Shown here in pieces: positions 1-8,478 of a stretch of DNA of 22,564 nt. Location of the stretch: the NCBI GenBank assembly GCA_001796965.1, contig MGOA01000038.1, forward strand, positions 1 through 22,564, given 5' to 3'. Source of the DNA: Chloroflexi bacterium RBG_16_64_43 (GTDB lineage Bacteria; Chloroflexota; Anaerolineae; Anaerolineales; RBG-16-64-43). A program made the position numbers and the translations under genes. The notes under the pieces were generated by a model. It did no database searches, was not told the DNA's origin, and saw only the letters and a program-made list of their open reading frames with translations. Within the stretch, counting starts at the first letter, position 1. Each line of letters starts with the position of its first letter.

Positions 1-1
1 C

Positions 2-253
2 GTCCTATGCTATGGTGAACAGCACCCCGAGGATCAGGATGTGCAAGCGGTGCTCGATCCGGAGCACCGGCATCAGGCGGATGTCGACCGGCTGGTAGGT
101 GAGATCGCTCGCTCGGAGGCTATTCCGGTGGCGATGGCGGAAGCGCGGCGCTTCGCATCCGCTGCACGCGATGCCTTACACGGCGTGACGGCCGGCCGCT
201 ACCGCGATGGTTTGCTGGAGCTGGCAGACTTCGTTGTGTCACGAGACATCTGA
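2..253 (+). CDS. Polyprenyl diphosphate synthase, C-terminal end (partial)
   Basis: The reading frame is open from the window edge to a TGA, so only about the last 83 residues are present. Visible blocks are a YGE-type segment near the edge, a helix containing VDRLVGEIARSEAI, and an ending of the form LLELADFVVSRDI. This matches the C-terminus of trans-isoprenyl diphosphate synthases of the octaprenyl/heptaprenyl type, which extend allylic diphosphates with isopentenyl diphosphate to make quinone or lipid-carrier chains. The two DDxxD metal-binding motifs would lie upstream and cannot be checked. The stop lies 60 nt before the STAS gene on the same strand, so read-through transcription into the regulatory module is plausible. 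The family call is fairly sure; the chain length of the product is unknown. Confidence 0.75.
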   Translation, partial: VLCYGEQHPEDQDVQAVLDPEHRHQADVDRLVGEIARSEAIPVAMAEARRFASAARDALHGVTAGRYRDGLLELADFVVSRDI

Positions 254-303
254 AAGCTCTGCCGAGGTTCAACCCCCATCCCCCGGGCGATGGGTCGAGA
301 AGC

Positions 304-308
304 GGAGG
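304..308 (+). promoter_or_regulatory. Shine-Dalgarno GGAGG fixing the STAS start
   Basis: GGAGG is followed by 5 nt and the ATG at 314. The in-frame ATG at 290 has no comparable site, so the downstream start is preferred. Confidence 0.7.
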
Positions 309-313
309 ATAGA

Positions 314-646
314 ATGGAAGTCAAGATCACCGAGTACAAACGGGTCGCCGTGGTTCAGCCGGTCGGCCGAGTGGATTCCAATACCTCGGCGGAGTTCGAA
401 GCCGAGCTTCGGCGACTTGTGGAGTCCGGGCGGACGAACCTGGTGCTCGATCTCTCCAAGATCGATTTCCTTTCGTCGGCCGGCTTGCGGGTCATCGTCT
501 CGACGATGAAGAGCACCCGCAAGAACGGCGGCAACGTATGCGTCGCCGCGGCCAACGCGCGGGCCGCCGAAGTGATGAAGCTGGCCGGGCTCGACTCGGT
601 CATCGACATGCATCCCTCGCGCGAGGCGGCGGTCGCCAGCTTCTGA
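314..646 (+). CDS. STAS-domain anti-anti-sigma factor (SpoIIAA/RsbV-like)
   Basis: This 110-residue protein is a single STAS domain, the usual size for anti-sigma factor antagonists. The core segment LDLSKIDFLSSAGLRVI (about residues 45-61) matches the phosphorylation loop of SpoIIAA/RsbV, and Ser55 aligns with the phosphorylated serine. In the known partner-switch mechanism the unphosphorylated form binds the anti-sigma kinase and frees its partner, while phosphorylation inactivates it. The next gene encodes an RsbW-like kinase and the third a PP2C phosphatase, which fits exactly. The start at 314 is chosen for its GGAGG site; an ATG at 290 would add eight residues. It is probably cytoplasmic and co-transcribed with the following two genes. 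Confidence 0.92.
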   Translation: MEVKITEYKRVAVVQPVGRVDSNTSAEFEAELRRLVESGRTNLVLDLSKIDFLSSAGLRVIVSTMKSTRKNGGNVCVAAANARAAEVMKLAGLDSVIDMHPSREAAVASF

Positions 647-675
647 GCAGCGATCCGCCTTCCCAACCGTACAGC

Positions 676-1113
676 ATGCCCGTCATCACCCAGCGCTTGC
701 GAGTCACTGCGCGCCTCACCGAGCTTGCCCGCGTGCGCCAGTTCGTGCACGGCTGCGCACTTCGCGAAGGTCTCCCCGAGCGGGAGACCTTCGCATGCGA
801 ACTCGCGGCCGACGAGGCCTTCGTCAACATCGTGGTCCACGCCTACGGCGGGGAATCGGATGGGCCGGTATTCGTCCGCTGTCGCGGCGTGGCGAACGGC
901 CTGTTGATTTCCTTTGTAGACGAAGGCATGGCCTGGGACCCCACCCCGCCCAGCGCGCCGCCCTGGGAATCGACGGAGACGGAAATCACGGTCGGCGGGC
1001 TGGGGCGGCTGATCATCCACCGCGCCATGGACGGGGTTCGCTTCACACGCCGCGGCAACCGAAACATCCTCTCGATGTGCAAGTTCCGTCCAGGTTTCTC
1101 TCCGGCCGAGTGA
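676..1113 (+). CDS. RsbW-like anti-sigma factor / serine kinase (HATPase_c_2)
   Basis: This 145-residue protein has the GHKL ATPase fold typical of anti-sigma kinases. The N box is ELAADEAFVNIVVHAYGG (Glu47 and Asn51 conserved), the G1 box is VDEGMAWDP (Asp82, Gly84) and the G2 box is GGLGRLII near residue 107, followed by a G-N-x-L-x-M-x-K-like ending. Such proteins phosphorylate a STAS partner and sequester a sigma factor or another effector. The gene lies 29 nt after the STAS gene and 7 nt before the phosphatase gene. An upstream start at 538 would overlap the STAS gene heavily and add non-homologous residues, so ATG 676 is preferred. The sequestered partner is not encoded in this window. 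Confidence 0.9.
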   Translation: MPVITQRLRVTARLTELARVRQFVHGCALREGLPERETFACELAADEAFVNIVVHAYGGESDGPVFVRCRGVANGLLISFVDEGMAWDPTPPSAPPWESTETEITVGGLGRLIIHRAMDGVRFTRRGNRNILSMCKFRPGFSPAE

Positions 1114-1120
1114 CGCCCTG

Positions 1121-4100
1121 ATGGAGAATATTCTGCTGGCGGTATTGATCCTCTTCCTGGGTGCAGGCTTCACTGTCATGGGCCTGCGTATCCGCTCGCG
1201 CCGCAGCCTCGAATCGCGGGTGAGCGAGTTGGCCCAGTTGGCCGAAGCCGGGCGGGTGGTGTTGACCACGCCGCTCGACGTGCAGCGCCTGGCCGAGAAG
1301 GTCTACGAAGTGGCCGGCCGGATCGTTGATACACGCTTGTTCCAGTTGGGCCTGTTCGAGGGCAACGATTACGCGGTCATCTTCTGGACGCGGGACGGAG
1401 AACGCCTACCGCCCTCACGCTTCGCTCTTTCGCCCGGTCAGGAGGGCATCGTGGGCTGGCTGCGCCGCACCCGCCAGCCGCTGTTGGTCGGCGACTTCAC
1501 CAAAGACATGGACCACTTGCCGGCGCGCCCGCGCTATGTGGACGACGATCCGCCGCGCTCGGCCATCTTCGTGCCGCTGATGACGCGCGACGATGTGATC
1601 GGGGCCATATCGATCCAGAGCCGCACACCCAACGCCTTCACCGAGAGCCACCTGCGCATCGTCGGAATCCTCGCCAACTATGTCGCGGCAGCGATGGCCA
1701 ATGCGCGCATGCTCGAGGAGGCGTTGCGGCGAGCGCGCTATCAGGCATTGCTGGGCGAGGTCTCACGCCAGATCCAGGGGTTGCAGCCGCTGCCGGACCT
1801 CTACCGCCAGGTTGTTCATCAGGTTGCCGGAACGTTCGAGTTCGAGGTCGTGCGCATTTACGAGTGGCAGAGCGCCTTGGGCTGGCACCGCGGCGCCATT
1901 GAGAGCAGCGCCGACCAAGCCGGCGAGCGCGAGACCGCGTGGCGCACCGACCACCTTGTGCTGCAGGCCGAGACGGCGCACGAGGGCCAGACACCACGCG
2001 AACTGGCAATTGGTGCCGGCTTATCGGGCCTGGCGGCAGCTCGACGCCAGCCGGTACTCATCCAACAGGAAGCCGATCGCGGTGGATGGTTGGCGCCGGG
2101 CGCCGCAGCCGCCCTGGCCGTGCCCATGATCATCGAGGACCGGGTGGTGGGAACCCTGGAGATGCATACCGCCCAGGCGCAGATGCTCGGCCCGGATTTT
2201 CAGGCCGCGGCCGAGCTGCTGGCCGGTCATCTGGCAATCGCCGTCCTTGAGAATCAGACCTACCAGATCGAACAGCGGCGTGCCGAACAACTGGAGGCGA
2301 TTGGCGACGTCACGCGCGCCGCGTCGTCGATCCTCGATCCAGAAAAACTGCTGGTTGAAATCGTCCGCCTCACTTCGGCCCGCCTGGGTATCGAGCGGGT
2401 GCAGATCTTCCTACGCCAAGGAAACCAGATTCTTCTGCGCGCCGGCGGTGAGCCGGAGCATGTCCGCCAATATGCGCTCGATGGACCCGGCCTGATTGCC
2501 TTCGTGGCCCGTACGGGCGAACCGGTGCTCATCCCAGACGTTCGCGACGACCCGCGTTACATCGCCGCCATCGGCTGGGATGACACGCGCACCGAGATGG
2601 CCGTGCCGTTAGTGTTCGGGGAACACATACTGGGGGTGTTCGATTTTCAATCGCTGCAACGGGGGGCCTATTCGCCCGACGACCTGCAGCTCGCGCAGGC
2701 CTTCGCGGCGATGGTGGCCATCGCCTTGCGCAATGCCCAACTCTTCACGCGCGAACGGGAGGCGGCCTGGCTTTCGGCCTCGCTCCTGCGTGTGGCCGAG
2801 ACGGCATCGGCACCTACCTCGCCCGACGAAACGCTCACCGCCTTGGTGCAACTCCTCCCGACCATGGTCGATCGGCCTTGGGCCCTGGTGTGGCGGGCCA
2901 CCGAAGAGTCAGGCTGGTTCTACCCCGAAAGCGCAGTCGGCCTGGGCCCGGCGCAAGTACGCGCATTCCAACACGCGCGCCCGAGTTACTCAGCATTCAA
3001 CCCACCCGCGCCAAGCAGGTCCTCGGCCGAGCCATCGCTCGCCGAATGGATCAGCCGCCCGGCACCGGCGCTCGATTTCGTTCAGGGCCAGGAAAGGGTG
3101 CACGTGTACGCCCTCAAGTACGGCGGGCGGCTGCTTGGCCTTCTCTCGATGCCTGAGCCCGGCGAAACTGGTCTGGAACCCACGGTTTCGCACCGGACCC
3201 ACGAAGACGACCTGTTGTTGGGCATCGTCCAACAGTTGGCCGCAGTGCTCGAGTCGAAGCGTATTGCCGCGGAACTCGAATTGGGCCGACGCCTTGAGCG
3301 TGAGCTCGAATTGGCGCGGGAGATACAAACCTCTTTCCTGCCCCGCAGCCTGCCGCAGCCCGAAGGATGGCAGCTCAGCGCGTTCTGGAAGTCGGCCCGC
3401 GAAGTGGGCGGCGATTTCTACGACCTCTTCCCATTGCCGGCGCCGACGCCTTCGGATCCACGCCGGGCATCCTCCGGCCCGCGCTGGGGCGTGGTCATCG
3501 CAGACGTAGCAGATAAGGGTGTGCCGGCCGCGCTGTATATGGCCCTTTGCCGCACGCTCATGCGCGCAGTGGCTATCAGCCGGATCGACCCAGCCGAGAC
3601 ATTGGCGCGCGTGAACGCGCTGCTCTTCTCCGATTCGCAAGCTGAGCTCTTCGTCACCCTGGTCTACGCCGTTTGGGAGCCCGCCTCCGGACGATTGCAG
3701 TACGCCAACGCCGGGCACAACCCGCCCCTGTTTCTGCCGGCCGAGGGCCAGCCGCGCTGGTTGACGGATCACGGCGTGGCCCTGGGTGTCATCGAGGATG
3801 CAACCTACGCCACGAGCGAGCTGCAGGTCGATCCGGGAGACACGTTAGCTCTGTACACCGACGGGGTGATCGACGCTCACAATCCCGCACTCGAGGAATT
3901 CGGAGTGCCTCGATTTACGCGCACAGTAACCGATGCGGCGCCAGCGGGTGCGGAAGCCGTCACCCGCGCGGTGGAAGCAGCGCTCGAAGAGCATGTGGGC
4001 GCACGCGAGCCGTTCGATGATGTAACCTTGCTCGTCCTCCACCACGTCGGGCCGCCGGCAGAAAGCGGTGCGAGCGACCTTGGCACGCCCGCGAAGCACA

Positions 4101-4123
4101 TCCGCCGGCAGCCGCGGACCTGA
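1121..4123 (+). CDS. Membrane-anchored multi-GAF SpoIIE/PP2C serine phosphatase (RsbU-like)
   Basis: This 1000-residue sensor phosphatase probably dephosphorylates the STAS protein encoded two genes upstream. In order it has one N-terminal membrane helix (residues about 2-24), GAF 1 (about 55-200), GAF 2 (about 210-380), GAF 3 (about 395-545), a divergent GAF-like region (about 555-725), a charged coiled-coil linker, and a SpoIIE/PP2C domain (about 745-980). The linker leads into the usual AREIQTSFLP entry motif. The metal-binding acids are present: Asp765 in GGDFYD, Asp795 in IADVADKG, Asp914 in YTDGV and Asp966/967 in DDVT. The domain is therefore predicted to be active. The GAF ligands cannot be told from sequence. 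The gene follows the kinase gene by 7 nt and ends 5 nt from the convergent malQ, so no room exists for a separate terminator. Confidence 0.93.
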   Translation: MENILLAVLILFLGAGFTVMGLRIRSRRSLESRVSELAQLAEAGRVVLTTPLDVQRLAEKVYEVAGRIVDTRLFQLGLFEGNDYAVIFWTRDGERLPPSRFALSPGQEGIVGWLRRTRQPLLVGDFTKDMDHLPARPRYVDDDPPRSAIFVPLMTRDDVIGAISIQSRTPNAFTESHLRIVGILANYVAAAMANARMLEEALRRARYQALLGEVSRQIQGLQPLPDLYRQVVHQVAGTFEFEVVRIYEWQSALGWHRGAIESSADQAGERETAWRTDHLVLQAETAHEGQTPRELAIGAGLSGLAAARRQPVLIQQEADRGGWLAPGAAAALAVPMIIEDRVVGTLEMHTAQAQMLGPDFQAAAELLAGHLAIAVLENQTYQIEQRRAEQLEAIGDVTRAASSILDPEKLLVEIVRLTSARLGIERVQIFLRQGNQILLRAGGEPEHVRQYALDGPGLIAFVARTGEPVLIPDVRDDPRYIAAIGWDDTRTEMAVPLVFGEHILGVFDFQSLQRGAYSPDDLQLAQAFAAMVAIALRNAQLFTREREAAWLSASLLRVAETASAPTSPDETLTALVQLLPTMVDRPWALVWRATEESGWFYPESAVGLGPAQVRAFQHARPSYSAFNPPAPSRSSAEPSLAEWISRPAPALDFVQGQERVHVYALKYGGRLLGLLSMPEPGETGLEPTVSHRTHEDDLLLGIVQQLAAVLESKRIAAELELGRRLERELELAREIQTSFLPRSLPQPEGWQLSAFWKSAREVGGDFYDLFPLPAPTPSDPRRASSGPRWGVVIADVADKGVPAALYMALCRTLMRAVAISRIDPAETLARVNALLFSDSQAELFVTLVYAVWEPASGRLQYANAGHNPPLFLPAEGQPRWLTDHGVALGVIEDATYATSELQVDPGDTLALYTDGVIDAHNPALEEFGVPRFTRTVTDAAPAGAEAVTRAVEAALEEHVGAREPFDDVTLLVLHHVGPPAESGASDLGTPAKHIRRQPRT

Positions 4124-4128
4124 CGGGC

Positions 4129-5658
4129 TCAGTAGAGCCTGGGCAACACACTTGTGGTCTCGGCACCGGTACGACCCGCCAGGGTGGTGAGTTCGCCCAG
4201 CCGCTTCGCGAGGTCCGGGGTCAGATCGCCTTCGGCGAAACGCCAGTCCCAATTCCCCGCCGCACGACCCGGGAAGTTCATGCGTGCCTCGCTGCCCAAC
4301 GCGAGAACATCTTGCAGCGGGGCCAGTGCCATGCAGGCCACGGAATTCCACGCCAGCCGCATCAGGTCCCAGGACATGTCGCTTCCGTCGCGCCCCAGAT
4401 AGCGCCGAGCGCAATCGCGGACCGATTCATCGGCACTCTCGTACCATCCGCGCGCGGTGTCGTTGTCGTGCGTGCCGGTGAAGACTACCGTTGCGGTTTC
4501 GTAGTTGTGGGGCAGAAACGGATTGCGGCTGTCGCCGTCGAAGGCGAACTGCAGTACGCGCAAGCCCGGCAGGCCAAAGCGTGTGCGCAGTTCGACGACA
4601 TCCTCCGTCAGGACCCCGAGGTCTTCCGCAATCAGTGGCAGGCGAGGCGCATGTTGGGCGAGGGCCGTCAGCAGGGCAGCGCCGGGCGCCCGCACCCAGC
4701 GGCCCTTCTCGGCAGTCGGGCTGCTGGCCGGAACCTCCCAATACGCAGCCAGCCCGCGAAAGTGGTCGATGCGAACCCAATCGCTGAGGCCCATTGCGCT
4801 CTGCCCCCGGCGTTGCCACCAGGCGAATCCATCGGCGCGGTGCCGTGCCCAGCGATAGAGCGGGTTGCCCCAGCGCTGCCCGGTCGGGCTGAAGTAGTCT
4901 GGTGGAACGCCCGCAACGTGCGTCGGGGCTCCACGCGAATCCAGCCGGAAGAGCTCGGGGTTGGCCCATACCTCCGCGCTGTCGTACGCCAGGTACAGCG
5001 GGACGTCGCCGATGACTTGTATGCCCGATTCGCGCACCCTCGCCCGCAGCTGGTCCCACTGACTTCGGAATAGAACCTGTTCAAAAATGACCCTGTCGAT
5101 CTCATCCGCCAGACGCTGGCGCGCGTCGGCCAGCGATTGCGGCACGCGACGTGCCAGGTCGCGCGGCCATTCATTCCACGGCCGGCCGCCGAAGTCGGCC
5201 TTGAGCGCGGCGAACATGGCGAAGTCATCTAGCCAATGGCGCTCGTTCTCAAGGAAGGCCTCCGCGCGTGCCCTCCACGGCGAACGGCCGAGGCTGCGGT
5301 AGCGCTCAAATGCGCGCCTCAGCACGCCCCGCTTATAGTCGATGACCTGCCCAAACTGGACGCGCTGAGAAGAGACAACGGGCATGGGGTCGAGCTCGGC
5401 GCGCGTCAGCAGGCCCGCCTCGACCAGGCGATCCGGGCTGATGAGCAGAGGATTGCCTGCAAAGGCGGAAAGCGCCTGGTAGGGCGAATCGCCGTACCCG
5501 GTGGGGCCCAGAGGCAGGACTTGCCAGAGAGTCTGCCGCGCCTCCGCCAGCCAGCTTACCCACGCCTCAGCTGCCGGACCCAGATCGCCGATGCCGAACG
5601 GCCCGGGGAGTGAGCTGGGATGGAGGAGTATGCCCGCGCGGCGTGTCAGATCGATCAC
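4129..5658 (-). CDS. malQ: 4-alpha-glucanotransferase (amylomaltase, GH77)
   Basis: Amylomaltase moves maltosyl and longer segments between alpha-1,4-glucans, releasing glucose, and acts in cytoplasmic maltodextrin/glycogen turnover. At 509 residues it has the normal bacterial length. It opens with LTRRAGILLHPSSLPGPFGIGDLG, and all three GH77 catalytic residues are visible: nucleophile Asp298 in RIDHFRG, acid/base Glu345 in IAEDLG, and Asp398 in THDNDT. The chosen start is GTG at 5658, four nt after the glgC stop. The longer frame starts with TTG at 5700 and overlaps glgC by 38 nt, adding 14 residues outside the conserved region. It is the last gene of the glycogen operon and is probably translationally coupled to glgC. 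Confidence 0.95.
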   Translation of the reverse strand: MIDLTRRAGILLHPSSLPGPFGIGDLGPAAEAWVSWLAEARQTLWQVLPLGPTGYGDSPYQALSAFAGNPLLISPDRLVEAGLLTRAELDPMPVVSSQRVQFGQVIDYKRGVLRRAFERYRSLGRSPWRARAEAFLENERHWLDDFAMFAALKADFGGRPWNEWPRDLARRVPQSLADARQRLADEIDRVIFEQVLFRSQWDQLRARVRESGIQVIGDVPLYLAYDSAEVWANPELFRLDSRGAPTHVAGVPPDYFSPTGQRWGNPLYRWARHRADGFAWWQRRGQSAMGLSDWVRIDHFRGLAAYWEVPASSPTAEKGRWVRAPGAALLTALAQHAPRLPLIAEDLGVLTEDVVELRTRFGLPGLRVLQFAFDGDSRNPFLPHNYETATVVFTGTHDNDTARGWYESADESVRDCARRYLGRDGSDMSWDLMRLAWNSVACMALAPLQDVLALGSEARMNFPGRAAGNWDWRFAEGDLTPDLAKRLGELTTLAGRTGAETTSVLPRLY

Positions 5659-5662
5659 CGGG

Positions 5663-6910
5663 TCAGGTCTCCGCCATCCAGACTTCCTGTTGGCGATCAA
5701 CTTTTGCGGGAACGCGATCGGCTGTCACTTCGGTCCCGATGACAGCGCCCGCACCAATCACCGCGCCCAGAGGAATGGCGCTGCCCTTGCCGACGGTAAC
5801 GATGCTACCGACCGGATCGTCCAGCCGCTCGCCCACCCTCGAGCGCACCCCGATTTGAGCTCGCTTGTCGATCACTGCCCGCTCGACGACGGCTCCCTGG
5901 CCGATTTGAGTATCCGTCATGATCACCGAATCGCGGACCACCGCTCCTTCGCCCACGCGCACGCCGGGTGAAAGCACCGAGCGTTCGATCACCGCGTCTT
6001 TGCCGATCACCGTCCCATCGGCCAGCAGGCTATCCACGATATGGGCGCTGTCGCGCACCAGCACCGGTGGACGTTCCTCCGAACGGGTGTGAATGACCCA
6101 CGAACGGTTGCGCATGTCGATCGAGGGCGGCACGGCCAACAGGTCCATGTGGGCCTTCCAATAGGAATCGATGGTGCCCACATCCACCCAGTAGCCGGTG
6201 TACGGGAAGGCGAACAAACGCGCGCCTGCGGCCACGATGCCGGGTAGGATGTCTCGCCCGAAATCGTGATGCGATTCTTCGCGCTGGCCGTCGGAACGCA
6301 ACACCCGGTCGAGGAAATCCACATTGAACAGATACACGCCCATGTTGGCCAGGGTGCCCTTCGGCTGCGCGGGTTTCTCTTCGAACGACACCACGCGAAA
6401 GTGGTCGTCGGTGGCCAGAATGCCGAAGCGCGAAGCCTCCCCGGGCGCCACGCGTATCGTCGCAAGAGTGGCATCGGCCTCATGGTCCATGTGGAAAGCG
6501 ATCAACGGGTCGTAGTCCATAGCGTAGATGTGGTCGCCGGCAAGCACAAGCACCAGATCAGGTCGGGTGCTCTCGACGAACGAGAGGTTCTGCCAAACGG
6601 CGTCGGCCGTTCCGCGGTACCACTCCGTGGAGCGTCGCCCGGTGTAAGGCGGGTAGAGTTTGATTCCTCCGGTGAAGCTGCGATCGAGATCCCACGGGCC
6701 GCCGTCGCCAATGTGCTCGATCAGCGAATGCGGACGGTACTGAGCCAGCATCATCACATCGAAGATCTCCGAGTTGACGCAATTAGAGAGGGTGAAATCG
6801 ATGATACGGTACTTTCCGCCGAAGGGCACCGCCGGTTTCGTGCGCTTGACCGTGAGTACGCCCAGCCGCGAGCCTTCACCGCCCGCCAGGACGACCGCAC
6901 GCACCCTCAT
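5663..6910 (-). CDS. glgC: Glucose-1-phosphate adenylyltransferase (ADP-glucose pyrophosphorylase)
   Basis: GlgC makes ADP-glucose from ATP and glucose-1-phosphate, the committed and usually allosterically controlled step of bacterial glycogen synthesis. The 415-residue protein has the nucleotidyltransferase signature AGGEGSRLGVLT with RTKPAVPFGGKYRIIDF, then YRGTADAVWQN, the catalytic-region AGDHIY, a FEEKP block and YWVDVGTIDSYW. The C-terminus (about residues 290-395) is a left-handed beta-helix of hexapeptide repeats. The ATG at 6910 overlaps the glgA stop as ATGA and has a clear AGGAGG site 4 nt upstream. In-frame starts farther upstream lie inside glgA and are rejected. The allosteric effector cannot be predicted from sequence. 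Confidence 0.96.
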   Translation of the reverse strand: MRVRAVVLAGGEGSRLGVLTVKRTKPAVPFGGKYRIIDFTLSNCVNSEIFDVMMLAQYRPHSLIEHIGDGGPWDLDRSFTGGIKLYPPYTGRRSTEWYRGTADAVWQNLSFVESTRPDLVLVLAGDHIYAMDYDPLIAFHMDHEADATLATIRVAPGEASRFGILATDDHFRVVSFEEKPAQPKGTLANMGVYLFNVDFLDRVLRSDGQREESHHDFGRDILPGIVAAGARLFAFPYTGYWVDVGTIDSYWKAHMDLLAVPPSIDMRNRSWVIHTRSEERPPVLVRDSAHIVDSLLADGTVIGKDAVIERSVLSPGVRVGEGAVVRDSVIMTDTQIGQGAVVERAVIDKRAQIGVRSRVGERLDDPVGSIVTVGKGSAIPLGAVIGAGAVIGTEVTADRVPAKVDRQQEVWMAET

Positions 6911-8478
6911 CGCGCCTCCTGTGTCAGCCGAGCCGAGCGCGCGCGGGCGCGCACGGCCTGCTGGTAAACCTGCTTGTAGCGTCGGGCTGAATTCGCCCAG
7001 CCGAATTCCTTTTTCATTCCCCGCAGCTGAAGCAACCGCCAACGGCGAGGCTGGGCGAACAAACTCATGGCGCGCGCCAAGGCCTGCGCCAAGGCTTCCG
7101 GCGTGGCCGCATCGAACACAAATCCCGTGCCCCCCGGCCGTTCGGCGTCGCGCACCGTGTCCTTCAATCCGCCGGCCGAACGAACCAGCGGCAGGCAACC
7201 GTAGCGCATAGCGATCATCTGACTCAGCCCGCACGGTTCGTATCGCGAAGGCATCACCAAGAGATGCGCGCCTGCATATATGCGTGCGGCCAACTCCGGG
7301 TCGTAGCCGATGCGCACCCCCACCTGGCCGGGATGCCGTTCGCCCAACTCAACGTAAGCTCGCTGCAGTTCGGGATCTCCCGCCGCCAGAACGACCAGCT
7401 GCCCTTCCGCGGCTAGCCATCCCTCAAGTGCCGGCAACGCGTAGTCCAACCCCTTCTGTCGGTCGAGGCGCGAGACGATGCCAGCCAAGGGACGCTCGCC
7501 GTGGCCATCCAGCCCGAAGCCCACGCGCAATGCGGCCGTGTTTCTCGCGCGCCGATCGATCCGGGTTGCATCGAATCGCGCCGCCAGCCTCGAATCGCGG
7601 GATGGGTCCCAGAGACGTACGTCCAGTCCGTTGAGAATTCCAGTCAGGCCATCGGCTCGCGCCTGCAGCAAACCGTGCAGCCCGCTACCGTATTCGGGCG
7701 TGAGGATTTCGCGGGCATACGTGGGGCTCACAGCCACGATCCGCTCGGCCGAGGCGATGCCCAAGGCGAGCAACGCATCGCGGGCCCACTCCGGCACATA
7801 TGCGTAAGGGGTGTCGGGGCCGATGGCCGGCCCGTCGGGTTCGCCCGGCGGCGGCAGGCCGTATTCTCGCAGCGCAGCCCCGGCATTCTGTCCGAGATAT
7901 GGGAGGTTGTGGATTGTCAGAACCCCGGCGCTGGCCGAAAGGGGGCTGACAGAGGAGGCTTCTGACCGCATCCAATGCAGCGCGGCCGCCGTGTGCCAAT
8001 CGTGAGCGTGGACAACTTGAGGCACCCAGCCGCAGTGCGCAGCATGGCGCAGGGCTGCAATTGAGGCGAAGACCAGCTTGCCGGCGTCCTCCTCCGGCCG
8101 TGTGTGGTAGATGTGATCGGCCTCGCGCAAGGGCGGGCCGTCGATGAGCCACAGCGGGACGCGGCCCAGGCGTCTGGTGTAGATGCTCGCGGTTTGCGGC
8201 CCGCGTGCCCCGGAAATGGGGAGCGCTGCCGAGGGGCGCTCGCCTTTGACGAGCGGCCGAAGAGTTGGATGCAGGGGCAGGGCCAGGCGAACATCCAGGC
8301 CAATCTCGCGCAGCGCAGCCGGCAGGCTGCCACCCACATCCGCCAACCCGCCGACCTTGACCAGGGGCTCGGCTTCGTTGATGAGAAACAGCACTCGCAA
8401 GCGCGCCGTCGCGCTCTCGCCGGGCCTGCGGCGCGGCGCGAGCCTGCTCGTGGTTTGCGGTCGGCGACCCTGGCTCAC
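6907..8478 (-). CDS. glgA: Glycogen synthase (ADP-glucose type, GT5)
   Basis: GlgA adds glucose from ADP-glucose to the growing alpha-1,4-glucan. The protein is about 523 residues. Family motifs are visible: RVLFLINEAEPLVKVGGLADVGGSLPAAL near the N-terminus (the KxGGL ADP-glucose site), VVHAHDWHTAA, LTIHNLPYLGQ, IVSRLDRQKGLD, and PSRYEPCGLSQMIAMRYG followed by a GGLKDTV block. The proposed start is GTG 8478, whose last bases overlap the stop of the upstream GH57 gene as GTGA. This gives about 26 residues before the conserved core; a TTG at 8400 would begin just at the core and cannot be excluded. The 3' end overlaps glgC by 4 nt. The function is secure, the exact start less so. Confidence 0.95.
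   Translation of the reverse strand: MSQGRRPQTTSRLAPRRRPGESATARLRVLFLINEAEPLVKVGGLADVGGSLPAALREIGLDVRLALPLHPTLRPLVKGERPSAALPISGARGPQTASIYTRRLGRVPLWLIDGPPLREADHIYHTRPEEDAGKLVFASIAALRHAAHCGWVPQVVHAHDWHTAAALHWMRSEASSVSPLSASAGVLTIHNLPYLGQNAGAALREYGLPPPGEPDGPAIGPDTPYAYVPEWARDALLALGIASAERIVAVSPTYAREILTPEYGSGLHGLLQARADGLTGILNGLDVRLWDPSRDSRLAARFDATRIDRRARNTAALRVGFGLDGHGERPLAGIVSRLDRQKGLDYALPALEGWLAAEGQLVVLAAGDPELQRAYVELGERHPGQVGVRIGYDPELAARIYAGAHLLVMPSRYEPCGLSQMIAMRYGCLPLVRSAGGLKDTVRDAERPGGTGFVFDAATPEALAQALARAMSLFAQPRRWRLLQLRGMKKEFGWANSARRYKQVYQQAVRARARSARLTQEAR
6915..6920 (-). promoter_or_regulatory. Shine-Dalgarno AGGAGG of glgC
   Basis: AGGAGG on the minus strand lies 4 nt before the glgC ATG, inside the end of glgA. 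It fixes the glgC start. Confidence 0.75.

Noticed and set aside
355..1269. 304-codon minus-strand open frame
   Set aside because: It is antisense to the STAS and kinase genes, both well supported by motifs; a high-GC shadow frame.
2990..3772. 260-codon minus-strand open frame
   Set aside because: It is antisense to the SpoIIE phosphatase domain with no motif of its own.
5659..5700. Longer malQ start (TTG at 5700)
   Set aside because: TTG overlaps glgC by 38 nt and adds residues outside the GH77 core. GTG 5658, just after the glgC stop, fits better.
6911..7234. Longer glgC frame starting at 7234
   Set aside because: It would run through glgA in another frame. ATG 6910 has AGGAGG and the N-terminal motif follows at once.
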